Below, in pieces: positions 1 to 7,785 of a stretch of 64,000 bases of DNA (positions are counted from its first letter, which is position 1; every line of letters starts with the position of its first letter). The notes under the pieces were generated by a model. That model saw only the letters and a list, made by a program, of their open reading frames with translations, searched no databases and had not been told where the DNA came from. The position numbers were made by a program, and so were the translations under genes. This stretch comes from Lachnoclostridium sp. UBA5890 (GTDB lineage Bacteria; Bacillota; Clostridia; Lachnospirales; Lachnospiraceae): NCBI GenBank assembly GCA_002431395.1, contig DJEU01000032.1, positions 248,001-312,000 on the forward strand, read 5' to 3'.

Positions 1-2164
1 TACCGATGGCAAGCGCCGGCAGCGAATCGGTCAATAAATTTATAAAGAGAAGATGCACCGGTTCAAATGGCGACGGCAGTGCCAGCACGGAACAGGCAAG
101 TACCGCAAGGATTGCTGCCATATTTCCGGAAAGCAGAAACTGAATTGCATTTTTAATATTGCGATAAACATTTCTTCCGTTTAAAACGGCTTTGATGATC
201 GTTGCAAAATTGTCATCCGCGAGAATCATCGCCGACGCATCTTTCGACACCTCTGTACCGGTAATTCCCATCGCCACGCCAATATCGGCTTTTTTCAATG
301 CCGGTGCATCGTTGACACCATCGCCCGTCATCGCCGTGATGCGCCCTTTCTTCTGCCAGCTTTTTACAATTCGGATTTTGTTTTCCGGCGATACTCTTGC
401 ATAAACGGAGATTTCTTCCAAAAGCTTATCCAATTTTTCATCGCTCATGGCATCCAATTCTTGCCCGGTCACCGCCAGATCCCCCTCTTCGAAAATTCCA
501 ATCTTTTCCGCGATAGCCGCCGCTGTCACTTTATGGTCACCCGTGATCATTACGGGGCGGATTCCGGCAAGTTTGGCTGTGCGGACTGCCTCTGCTGCTT
601 CTGCCCGCGGTGGGTCGATCATTGCCACCAACCCAATAAATGTAAATCCATTTTCCTCGTCTAGCGTCAGTTTTTCGCCCTCATCCACTTCTTTATACGC
701 AAAGGCAAGCACACGGAGACCATTTTCCGAAAATTCCTGATTCTGCCGCAGGATTTCTTCCTTTATCTTGTCATTGATCTCACGGTTTCTCCCACTTTCT
801 GCCAATTTTACACTCCGATCCAGCAGAACATCGACAGCACCTTTGGTAAGTATCGTCGATACACCATGCAGACGGTATTTTGTACTCATCAGCTTGCGTT
901 CTGAATCAAAGGCAATTTCTTCCAGTCTTGGCATCATTTCACGGATGTCTTCTTCTGAAATTCCCGCTTTTGTCAGCCCTGCTTTTTGTGCCATTGTCAA
1001 GAGACAGCTCTCCGTCGGATCCCCGATTTCCTTGCCATTTTGAAAAGAAGCGTCGTTATTCAGGATTGCATTATACAAAAGCTTTCGGTGCAATGGTTCG
1101 ATCAGATCCAATTCCTCCGGCTTCAAAACCATATGATCGATATAAATGTCCGTTACCGTCATTTTATTTTGTGTCAGCGTCCCCGTCTTATCGGAACAGA
1201 TTACCGACACGCACCCCAGACTTTCCACAGCTTTTAGCTCTTTGATGATGGCATTGTCTGCTGCCATTTTCCGCGTCCCCATCGCCTGCACGATCGTAAC
1301 GATGGAACTGAGTGCCTCCGGAATCGCCGCTACCGCAAGCGCCACGGCAAACATGAGCGAATCCAGCACCGGCTGCTTCTGCCAGATTCTGAGTGCAAAT
1401 ACAATGGCCGAAATAATCATAATAACAATGGCAAGTTTCTTTCCAAAATCATCCAAACTCGCCTGCAATGGCGTCTTTCTCTCCTGCGTAGCATTCATGA
1501 GATCTGCAATCTTTCCCATTTCTGTCTGCATTCCCGTCGCCGTCACCAGCACCGTTGCGCGCCCATATGTTACCAGCGTACCGGAATACACCATATTAAT
1601 CCTGTCTGCGAGCGCTGCTTCTCCCACGATAGCCTCGTTTGTCTTGTCAACATTTGCCGATTCCCCGGTCAACGAACTTTCATTGACCTGTAGCGAATAA
1701 TTGTCCAAAATACGCCCATCCGCTGCAATCATATCTCCCGCCTCCAAAAGCAAAATATCTCCCGGCACGACATCTTTGGAAACAATTTCCATTTTCTTTT
1801 CCTCACGAAGCACCTTTGCGTGTGGCGACGACAGGGCTTTCAACGAGTCCAGCGATTTTTCCGCCTTAAGGTACTGTACCGTTCCAAGCACCGCATTCAT
1901 CACAATGACAACAAAGATCACGACGGTGCTCTCTACATTTCCGGATAGCATCGACACAACCGCCGCAATGATCAAAATGATAACGAGCAGATCCAGAAAC
2001 TGCTCCGCAAAGATTCGCACCGGACTTTTTTTCTTTGCTTCCTTCAGGCAGTTTTCTCCCGTCTCCTGGCGTATTTTCAACACCTCACTCTCCGTCAAAC
2101 CCTCTTCGGAGGCGTGCTGGTTTCGAAGAACTTCTTCCTTGGTCATTTGGTAAATTTCTTTCAT
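1..2164 (-). CDS. Cation-translocating P-type ATPase, calcium type, 3' end outside window
   Basis: Integral-membrane ion pump that couples ATP hydrolysis to cation export, most likely Ca2+. The reverse strand reads an N-terminal cation-ATPase domain, a PEAL motif in the fourth membrane segment (typical of P2A/P2B pumps), the phosphorylation motif DKTGTLT (about 1180-1200), a TKGA nucleotide-binding motif (about 835-850) and the hinge TGDGVNDAP (about 310-340). About 720 residues are present and the C-terminal membrane helices lie beyond base 1. The ATG at 2164 is preferred over 2170 because AAAGGA lies 8 bases upstream of it. The substrate is assigned from the PEAL motif only; Mn2+ or another cation is possible. 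Confidence 0.93.
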   Translation of the reverse strand, partial: MKEIYQMTKEEVLRNQHASEEGLTESEVLKIRQETGENCLKEAKKKSPVRIFAEQFLDLLVIILIIAAVVSMLSGNVESTVVIFVVIVMNAVLGTVQYLKAEKSLDSLKALSSPHAKVLREEKKMEIVSKDVVPGDILLLEAGDMIAADGRILDNYSLQVNESSLTGESANVDKTNEAIVGEAALADRINMVYSGTLVTYGRATVLVTATGMQTEMGKIADLMNATQERKTPLQASLDDFGKKLAIVIMIISAIVFALRIWQKQPVLDSLMFAVALAVAAIPEALSSIVTIVQAMGTRKMAADNAIIKELKAVESLGCVSVICSDKTGTLTQNKMTVTDIYIDHMVLKPEELDLIEPLHRKLLYNAILNNDASFQNGKEIGDPTESCLLTMAQKAGLTKAGISEEDIREMMPRLEEIAFDSERKLMSTKYRLHGVSTILTKGAVDVLLDRSVKLAESGRNREINDKIKEEILRQNQEFSENGLRVLAFAYKEVDEGEKLTLDEENGFTFIGLVAMIDPPRAEAAEAVRTAKLAGIRPVMITGDHKVTAAAIAEKIGIFEEGDLAVTGQELDAMSDEKLDKLLEEISVYARVSPENKIRIVKSWQKKGRITAMTGDGVNDAPALKKADIGVAMGITGTEVSKDASAMILADDNFATIIKAVLNGRNVYRNIKNAIQFLLSGNMAAILAVLACSVLALPSPFEPVHLLFINLLTDSLPALAIG

Positions 2165-2220
2165 AATCATAATCCTTTCTTGTTTTTGAGAGTTGCTCTT
2201 TTTAGTTTTTCTTGTTGTGG

Positions 2221-2503
2221 AGGCAACGGAATTTGCTGGGTTTCCCTGTTTACGTTGCCTTTCGCGCAATTTCTTGTCCGAGACGGACTTATTAATAAGT
2301 CCTCAACTTGCTTTGTGCTCCGCACTCCCGCAAGTTGCCACATTCGCACTCCGCGCTATCGCGCTCCCTGCTCATGTGGTTTGTGTCTCTAGACAAGAAA
2401 TTTCTTTTTCTGCAAGCAGAAAGCAATTTCTTGTCCGAGACGGACTTATTTCGTCAAAAAAAGACTTTCTGTGCACGCAAAACACATGCACAAAAAGTCT
2501 TGT
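2221..2503. repeat. Nested palindromic repeat region between dxs-like gene and P-type ATPase
   Basis: The 500 bases between these genes contain no convincing ORF but much symmetry. AGGCAACG/CGTTGCCT arms close a 40-base hairpin (2221-2260). A 28-base unit beginning GCAATTTCTTG and ending GGACTTATT occurs perfectly at 2266-2293 and 2423-2450, and part of it returns inverted at about 2388-2403. Each copy holds the mini-hairpin GTCCG-AGA-CGGAC. Between them are CAACTTGC/GCAAGTTG and CCACAT/ATGTGG stems. A terminator follows at 2456-2503. Bases 2504-2666 hold only small stems (GATTC/GAATC, CCGGACTT/AAGTTCGG). Confidence 0.75.
2456..2503 (-). terminator. Rho-independent terminator of merR-dxs operon
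   Basis: Read on the minus strand, AAGACTTTTTGTGCA pairs with TGCACAGAAAGTCTT around an 11-base loop and is followed by a run of seven T. It lies about 165 bases after the stop of the dxs-like gene. Confidence 0.75.
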
Positions 2504-2666
2504 TCAACAATTTCTGTTCCGTAGACCCCGGATTCTTTCGAATCGTACTGACGAAATCTACACCGGACTTTTCAAGTTCGGAACTACTCCCTCTTTGCAG
2601 GTTATTCTTATCCTATCATGTATTCTTCCCCATGTAAAGAGGTTTTATACAAGAAACGGTTAAGAA

Positions 2667-4418
2667 CTAGCAAAGATTCTTAATGCTCTCCACGATCTGA
2701 GGAAGCGTTAAGCCATTTTTCTCCATTACTTCTGCCACATCATAACGGTCTAAAAATTCTTTTTTGAGACCAAAGTTCAGCACTTTCATGTCGGAATCGC
2801 CGTAGAAACGTGCGATTTTTTCACCAAAACCACCATCGAGGATGCCATCTTCCATCGTCACAACGACATCATGATCTTTCTTCAAATTCTCCAAAAGTTC
2901 TTCGTCCACGCCAGTGATATAATATGGATTGATAACCGTCGCATCCATACCATCCTTCTTCAGCATTTCTGCTGTCTGCTCAGCAAGAGTATAAAATGTT
3001 CCGAGCCCGATCAATGCCACTTTGCTTCCTTTTTTTGTCACCTCGTAGCGATTCAATTTTGAAAAATCTTTCGTAACTTTCTTACCATCGGATACCATGG
3101 CGCCACCCGGGAGACGAATTGCAACCGGATGTTCCTTCTGCTCAATACTCCAATCCAGCATCGCGAGATATTCTTCCTTTGTCGTCGGAGCAAGATAGAC
3201 AAGATTTGGAATATTAGCCATCATCGGAATGTCATACAAACCAAGATGCGTCACGTCATTCATGCCGTACACCGATCCCCAGAATGTAATGATCGTCGCC
3301 GGATTATTATTGATACAAAGATCCTGTGAAAGCTGGTCATACGTTCTCTGAACAAAAGTACTATAAACACCATACACTGGTTTTCCGCCATTTGCCGCGA
3401 TACCGGAAGCAAGGGCAACCGCCGTCTCTTCTGCAATACCCACATCGACGAACTGCTTGCCGGCCTCTTTTCTCTTGTCCTCAGTAAATCCCATTACCGT
3501 CGGCGTTCCGGATGTGATAGTTACGACACTCGGATCCTTTTTCATTTTATCAAGCAGATAAGAAACCGTCACATCTTCGTAGCCTTCGCCTTCCATTTCC
3601 ATCAAAGGTTCTCCGGTATCTATATGAAATGGTCCGCTGTAATGCCACTCTTCTTTATGAGCTTCTGCCGGTGCATATCCTTTTCCTTTCAATGTCTTAA
3701 TATGCACAACGACCGGCTTTTTACTGTCTTTCACTGCCGCAAATGCATCAATCAGCGCACGCACATCATTTCCCTCGTCCACATAGCGATAGTCAAGTCC
3801 CATCGCGCGGAACAAATTGCATTCTGCCGTTCCTTTCGTCTCACGGAGCAGTCTGAGATTCTGGTACAGACCACCATGATTTTCAGCAATCGACATGTCA
3901 TTGTCATTGACCACAATAATGAAATTGCCACCAAGCTCTGCCGCCCAGTCAAGGCCTTCCAATGCCTCACCGCCACTAAGCGATCCATCTCCGATCACCG
4001 CAATCACATTGCCATCTTCCTCTTTCAGGTCGCGCGCCTTAGCAAGACCAAGTGCCAGGCTCACCGACGTTGACGTATGCCCAACGGTAAAATGATCGTG
4101 CTCGCTCTCATGCGGATTACTATATCCGGAAACATCGTCGTAATGCTCCTCATACAAATACGCATCCTTTCTTCCCGTCAGCATTTTGTGCGGGTATGTC
4201 TGATGCGATACATCATAAACAATCTTGTCCTTTGGTGATTCAAATACATAATGCAATGCGATCGTCGCCTCTACCATACCAAAGTTTGGTCCAAAATGAC
4301 CACCGTGAATACTTGCTCGTTTCAATAATGCAGCTCGCATTTCTTCTGCAAGTGCGGTCATCTGCTCATCATTTAATTTTTTTACGTCTTCGGGTCCATT
4401 GATATTTTCTAAATACAT
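2667..4418 (-). CDS. dxs: 1-deoxy-D-xylulose-5-phosphate synthase-like thiamine-diphosphate enzyme
   Basis: Cytosolic thiamine-diphosphate enzyme of the DXS/transketolase family; canonical DXS joins pyruvate and glyceraldehyde-3-phosphate to start MEP isoprenoid synthesis. Seen: YDVSHQTYPHK, the cofactor/Mg motif GDGSLSGG followed by NDND, then a transketolase-like centre and C domain. At 583 residues it is shorter than usual (about 620). The family signature AEQHAV reads AEETAV and the DGHD motif reads DEGND, so this is the divergent short form and its substrate may differ. The ATG at 4418 has GGGAGG upstream and lies inside the end of merR (10-base overlap), implying coupled translation. 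The TTG at 4433 overlaps the ribosome site and was rejected. Confidence 0.8.
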   Translation of the reverse strand: MYLENINGPEDVKKLNDEQMTALAEEMRAALLKRASIHGGHFGPNFGMVEATIALHYVFESPKDKIVYDVSHQTYPHKMLTGRKDAYLYEEHYDDVSGYSNPHESEHDHFTVGHTSTSVSLALGLAKARDLKEEDGNVIAVIGDGSLSGGEALEGLDWAAELGGNFIIVVNDNDMSIAENHGGLYQNLRLLRETKGTAECNLFRAMGLDYRYVDEGNDVRALIDAFAAVKDSKKPVVVHIKTLKGKGYAPAEAHKEEWHYSGPFHIDTGEPLMEMEGEGYEDVTVSYLLDKMKKDPSVVTITSGTPTVMGFTEDKRKEAGKQFVDVGIAEETAVALASGIAANGGKPVYGVYSTFVQRTYDQLSQDLCINNNPATIITFWGSVYGMNDVTHLGLYDIPMMANIPNLVYLAPTTKEEYLAMLDWSIEQKEHPVAIRLPGGAMVSDGKKVTKDFSKLNRYEVTKKGSKVALIGLGTFYTLAEQTAEMLKKDGMDATVINPYYITGVDEELLENLKKDHDVVVTMEDGILDGGFGEKIARFYGDSDMKVLNFGLKKEFLDRYDVAEVMEKNGLTLPQIVESIKNLC

Positions 4419-4798
4419 TTGTCTTCCTCCCAAGTTAATTTTCCAGTTTCAACAGCTTTTTCATATCTTGATATCTTATAATCCAGTTTGTCCATTGCCG
4501 CCTGCAGCTGCGCTTTCTGCTCTTCCAATTTTTCTCGCTGTTCCTGCAGAAGCTGAAGTCTTGCTGCAAAAGTCGAATCGCCCTGCTGGAATAATTTTAC
4601 ATATTCAATCAGAGCCTCCACCGGCAGTCCTGCGCTTCTCATACAAATTGCCAATTCTACCCATCCGAGATCACTTTCCTGATAATTCCGGATGCCATTT
4701 GCGTTTCGCGTCACTTCCGGAATCATTCCGATCCGCTCGTAATACCGCAATGTATCTGCGCTGATATCATACTTTTCGCTGACTTCCTTGATCGTCAT
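4409..4798 (-). CDS. MerR-family transcriptional regulator
   Basis: One-component regulator of 129 residues. The N-terminal winged helix (about residues 1-70: TIKEVSEKYDISADTLRYYERIGMI) is followed by a long antiparallel-type coiled coil (about 80-115, rich in E, K, Q, L) used for dimerisation. There are no cysteines or His clusters that would suggest metal sensing, and the effector-binding tail is short, resembling the NmlR/AdhR-like group. It is first in an operon with the dxs-like gene, which starts inside it. AGGAGG precedes the ATG. Its own promoter has the MerR-type 19-bp spacer with a dyad, so autoregulation is likely. Confidence 0.9.
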   Translation of the reverse strand: MTIKEVSEKYDISADTLRYYERIGMIPEVTRNANGIRNYQESDLGWVELAICMRSAGLPVEALIEYVKLFQQGDSTFAARLQLLQEQREKLEEQKAQLQAAMDKLDYKISRYEKAVETGKLTWEEDKCI

Positions 4799-4837
4799 AA
4801 GCTGTCACCTCCTATGTCAAATCTCAATTACAATATT

Positions 4838-4868
4838 AGTATAACACTTGGAGTGAACTCTAAGTCAA
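4838..4868 (-). promoter_or_regulatory. MerR-type promoter with 19-bp spacer and dyad operator
   Basis: On the minus strand TTGACT (4863-4868) and TATACT (4838-4843) are separated by 19 rather than 17 bases. The spacer is filled by a 20-bp imperfect palindrome (4846-4865, ACTTGGAG...CTCTAAGT). This is the classical geometry that a MerR activator remodels, and it stands about 40 bases before merR. Confidence 0.8.
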
Positions 4869-4904
4869 GGAAAAATTTGCTTGGGGGTGTAAACTCCTGC
4901 TATA

Positions 4905-5828
4905 TCAATCCACCAGATTCTTCACTTCCTCCAGCGGAACATTCAATTCCTCCGCAATCGTTTCCGGAGTTTTCCCACTCATAAAAGCCTTAAAAACCTG
5001 TTTGGCAAATATTCTTTCTTCTCGTTGTCCTTCTAATCGCCCTTCTCGAATTCCTTCGCGCCTGCCTTCAATTCTGCCTTCCTCTCTTTCTTCTTCCCGA
5101 AGTACTCTTTCATGTAATTCCACATCGAATTCGTATAAACACATATGATATACCTCCGCCTTGTTCTTCAACAAAAAATCTTTCAAGATTCCATCCCGGA
5201 TGCATTCGTCTATTGTTGTCCGTATCGCATCCTCCAGTTCCATTTCTTTTCTATGTTCACGCGCTCTTTCCGTAAACTCTGCGTATTCCTGCAGGGTTTT
5301 GCAGGCTGCTTTCAATTCTTCGTTCTGGCCTTTGTTGATATTGATCTGAAGCACAACCAATTCCATGTTAGTTTCGCCGGTATTGGCAGAAAAAGCTTTC
5401 GACAAGCGGATTTCTTTCCGCTCCGGCTGCTCCTCATCTCCATTGTAAAATACCACAAACTTCGGTGTCGGAATTTTAATCTGCTTACGAGAGTAGATGT
5501 CTAGGCCTTCTTCATAAATATATTTCTGCAACAGATCCGACACATAAAATAAGTTGCGCAATGGCATATTGGGATTAACCGTCGATTGATGTTCATACAA
5601 TTGCATCATCATGTCGATGATACAAGATACATCGTTTTTCATCCCGAGATATAATACACCATCCAAAGTAGTGATAGTCAGATCATCCGGATTATCATAC
5701 TGTGTTCCATTGACTGCATTGAATAGGGAAAGCAGTCTCTTTTTGTTCCGGTACAGCATACGGAATAAAGTGTCCCTGTAATTTCGTATCACCACTGGCT
5801 GCGTTTTGGTTTTTGTTCTCTTCTTCAT
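4905..5828 (-). CDS. Rpn-family recombination-promoting nuclease / putative transposase, intact copy
   Basis: 307 residues of the Rpn/YhgA-like family: PD-(D/E)XK-type putative nucleases that promote RecA-independent recombination in characterised members. Seen: an N-terminal region beginning near RDTLFRMLYRNKKRLLSLFNAV, a central core with PKFVVFYNG and ELVVLQININ, and a highly charged REGRLEG/REGIREG tract before a C-terminal helix-turn segment (ETIAEELNVPLEEVKNLV). The ATG follows GGGAG by 8 bases. A second, deleted copy in the same orientation lies at 17.05-17.43 kb with the same upstream promoter, so the two bracket the accessory block. Mobility is not shown: no inverted termini or target duplication were found. 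Confidence 0.85.
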   Translation of the reverse strand: MKKRTKTKTQPVVIRNYRDTLFRMLYRNKKRLLSLFNAVNGTQYDNPDDLTITTLDGVLYLGMKNDVSCIIDMMMQLYEHQSTVNPNMPLRNLFYVSDLLQKYIYEEGLDIYSRKQIKIPTPKFVVFYNGDEEQPERKEIRLSKAFSANTGETNMELVVLQININKGQNEELKAACKTLQEYAEFTERAREHRKEMELEDAIRTTIDECIRDGILKDFLLKNKAEVYHMCLYEFDVELHERVLREEEREEGRIEGRREGIREGRLEGQREERIFAKQVFKAFMSGKTPETIAEELNVPLEEVKNLVD

Positions 5829-6048
5829 TCAAAATCTCCCTTCTGTGTGTTTGGCAGGAGTTTTGTAATGAAAAAAATTCACTTTCCCTAATTCGTTTCA
5901 CTCCTGCTTTGTAATTGTTTTCTGGAATTTAAAGCAAGAATGATATACCAACTTATTCGACTCTTCACTTATTTTATACTAGACTAAAAATCACTTGCTT
6001 TTTGACAGTATAACATAGTACACTCTCAAATGCAAGTGATTTTTTCTT
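5740..6048 (-). repeat. Left copy of ~310-bp direct repeat (5' end and promoter of Rpn gene)
   Basis: This stretch holds the first codons, ribosome site, leader and promoter of the intact Rpn gene. It is repeated almost base for base in the same orientation at 17335-17648. Together with the shared 3' coding part (4901-5170 versus 17047-17330) it forms the direct repeat flanking the 11-kb block. Confidence 0.85.
5986..6045 (-). promoter_or_regulatory. Rpn promoter inside an inverted repeat
   Basis: AAAAATCACTTGC and GCAAGTGATTTTT form 13-base arms around 33 bases. On the minus strand TTGCAT, a 17-base spacer and TATACT form a good sigma-A promoter whose -35 overlaps one arm. The transcript would begin in the other arm. 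The same arrangement stands before the deleted copy at 17582-17642. Confidence 0.7.
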
Positions 6049-6067
6049 TCTCCCCCCTAAAACTTCC

Positions 6068-7075
6068 TCATCTGTAATTTTCCAGCATCTTCTGCAGCTT
6101 GTCCACCATTTCCTCCCGAAAGGCAGTCGGCGAAACGACCTCAATCTTTTCGCCTTGGCTCAAAAGCCACATCATCATTCCTTTTCCGTATACCTCAGCC
6201 TCGACGAGCCATTCTCTCGCGGTATGCGACACAACACGTGCCGTCGGCAGCCGGTCAAGAACCGCCTCTACATTTACGCCTCGGTAATAAAAACGGACCT
6301 TCATCAGCTCTCCCGGGTACATAAACTGCACGCGTTTGCGGAATTCGCCCTCTTCAAACCGGCTGCTGTAGCGAATCGGAAACTTCTCGCCCATTTCCAC
6401 CACATCCAAGATACGGTCTAGGCGAAATATCGCCGGATAATCGTAATTTTTCTCATACTTTCCATTTTTCGTGCGCCCCACAATGTACGCATTGAGATAA
6501 AAATAATACTCTGAAAATAAAATCGCCACCGGCTCAACCACACGCACCACCGGCTGTTCTGATGCATCCAAACGCTGATACCGGATCTTCAAAAGATTAT
6601 GCTCTTTGATATCCATCCCAATCTGCCACAATTTTTCTTCTATACACCCACCATGTTTCAATTCCACATAATGAAATGCCTCATTGGAAATAAGTTCTGA
6701 AACTACTTTCATATTTTGCTGCGGCACACACCCATCTACCATTTTTTGTAAAATATCAGTCATTTCTCTGTTTGAAAATGCCCGGCTTTCCAAAAGGATT
6801 TTAGCAACCGCCAATATTTCACTATTTGACATGGTGCAGGCTTCCTGACCTTCCATAACAAATCCTTTTTTTGCGCGGTCATAAATCACCTGCCGCCCGT
6901 CTCCCTGCATCTGGCGCTCATCCAAAAAGGCCCGGATATCATCGATATCTCTTTGAATCGACCGTTCATCGACACCAAACCGCTGGGCTTCCTCGCATTT
7001 TCGAATGCTCTTTCCCTCACGCAGCCGCTCGTACATATCAAGCGTACGTGCATTTTTTGCATATTTTTCACCCAT
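6068..7075 (-). CDS. WYL-domain transcriptional regulator
   Basis: 335-residue regulator with an N-terminal DeoR-like winged helix (about residues 5-60, including SIQRDIDDIRAFL) and a WYL domain (about 140-230: LKIRYQRLDASE...VEPVAILFSEYYFYLNAYI) plus the WCX C-terminal extension. WYL domains bind nucleic acid or nucleotide ligands, and WYL regulators such as BrxR and CapW control phage-defence operons. This gene is last in the collinear accessory block. The upstream membrane-protein gene stops within ATGA of an in-frame ATG at 7099. I prefer 7075, which has AGGTGA 5 bases upstream; the 8-residue-longer form cannot be excluded. Confidence 0.88.
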   Translation of the reverse strand: MGEKYAKNARTLDMYERLREGKSIRKCEEAQRFGVDERSIQRDIDDIRAFLDERQMQGDGRQVIYDRAKKGFVMEGQEACTMSNSEILAVAKILLESRAFSNREMTDILQKMVDGCVPQQNMKVVSELISNEAFHYVELKHGGCIEEKLWQIGMDIKEHNLLKIRYQRLDASEQPVVRVVEPVAILFSEYYFYLNAYIVGRTKNGKYEKNYDYPAIFRLDRILDVVEMGEKFPIRYSSRFEEGEFRKRVQFMYPGELMKVRFYYRGVNVEAVLDRLPTARVVSHTAREWLVEAEVYGKGMMMWLLSQGEKIEVVSPTAFREEMVDKLQKMLENYR

Positions 7076-7095
7076 CGGAATCACCTGCCTTTTTG

Positions 7096-7689
7096 TCATA
7101 TATCAAACACAACCGCTGCTCCAACCGGAATAATTGTCCCTACTATCGAATACAAATAGAAGAAAATCTCCCCCCATCTTGTCAGCTCTATTTTGTCATA
7201 TTGATCTATCATATGTATAAGATAATTTATTTGAAAATGTTGTAGCATAAAAAAATACAATAGGATAACAGCTATCACTCCAATTACTTTAAAAAATTTA
7301 ATGGGTATTACTTTAACGAGCAATATCAAAAGACAAGACGCAACAATAATCCCTATATTAATAAATAATCCAATTATTCCGTATTTAATAACAAATTCAA
7401 ATAACTGTCCGCTTCCCATGTGCGCCACTCGCAATCCGATAATTTCAAATATCCCGGGACACACTTTACCGATCAAAGAATATACCCCACCCAACATCAC
7501 AAGAACCAATCCCAAAAAACCTCCAACTATCCCACCAAAAAGTAAAATGGATTCAACAATTTCCCAAATACCAGTTAAAATACCTACCAAAATACTTTGC
7601 TCCTCTTTTAACTCTTCCTCATTCTCAGACTGACTCTGCTCCATATTTTCTACATTGTCAACTACATTCTTTTGTCTATTTTCCTCCAT
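7096..7689 (-). CDS. Polytopic membrane protein with acidic N-terminus, unknown function
   Basis: Not a family I recognise. 197 residues: an acidic, Glu/Gln/Asn-rich cytosolic N-terminus (about 1-30) followed by about five hydrophobic segments, with glycine zippers in the first pair (FGGIVGGFLGLVLVMLGG). GGGAGA lies 9 bases before the ATG. It sits between the NERD-helicase and the WYL regulator. Its stop codon overlaps a possible WYL start as ATGA, so it is part of the block's operon. A membrane effector or a sensor for the neighbours is possible; this is inferred from position only. Confidence 0.75.
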   Translation of the reverse strand: MEENRQKNVVDNVENMEQSQSENEEELKEEQSILVGILTGIWEIVESILLFGGIVGGFLGLVLVMLGGVYSLIGKVCPGIFEIIGLRVAHMGSGQLFEFVIKYGIIGLFINIGIIVASCLLILLVKVIPIKFFKVIGVIAVILLYFFMLQHFQINYLIHMIDQYDKIELTRWGEIFFYLYSIVGTIIPVGAAVVFDI

Positions 7690-7785
7690 ATGGCATTCTC
7701 CCTTCTTTTCTCCTATTTTACACGATTGAATAAAACATTTCTCGGCAGAAAAAACCGGAAATTCTTCTGTATTATAAAACCTATT

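Noticed and set aside
1146..1700. 184-codon plus-strand ORF
   Set aside because: Antisense to the P-type ATPase, whose DKTGT and PEAL motifs show the true strand.
7099..7099. ATG at 7099 as WYL start through ATGA coupling
   Set aside because: Possible, but the ATG at 7075 has a better-placed AGGTGA; kept as an alternative in the entry.
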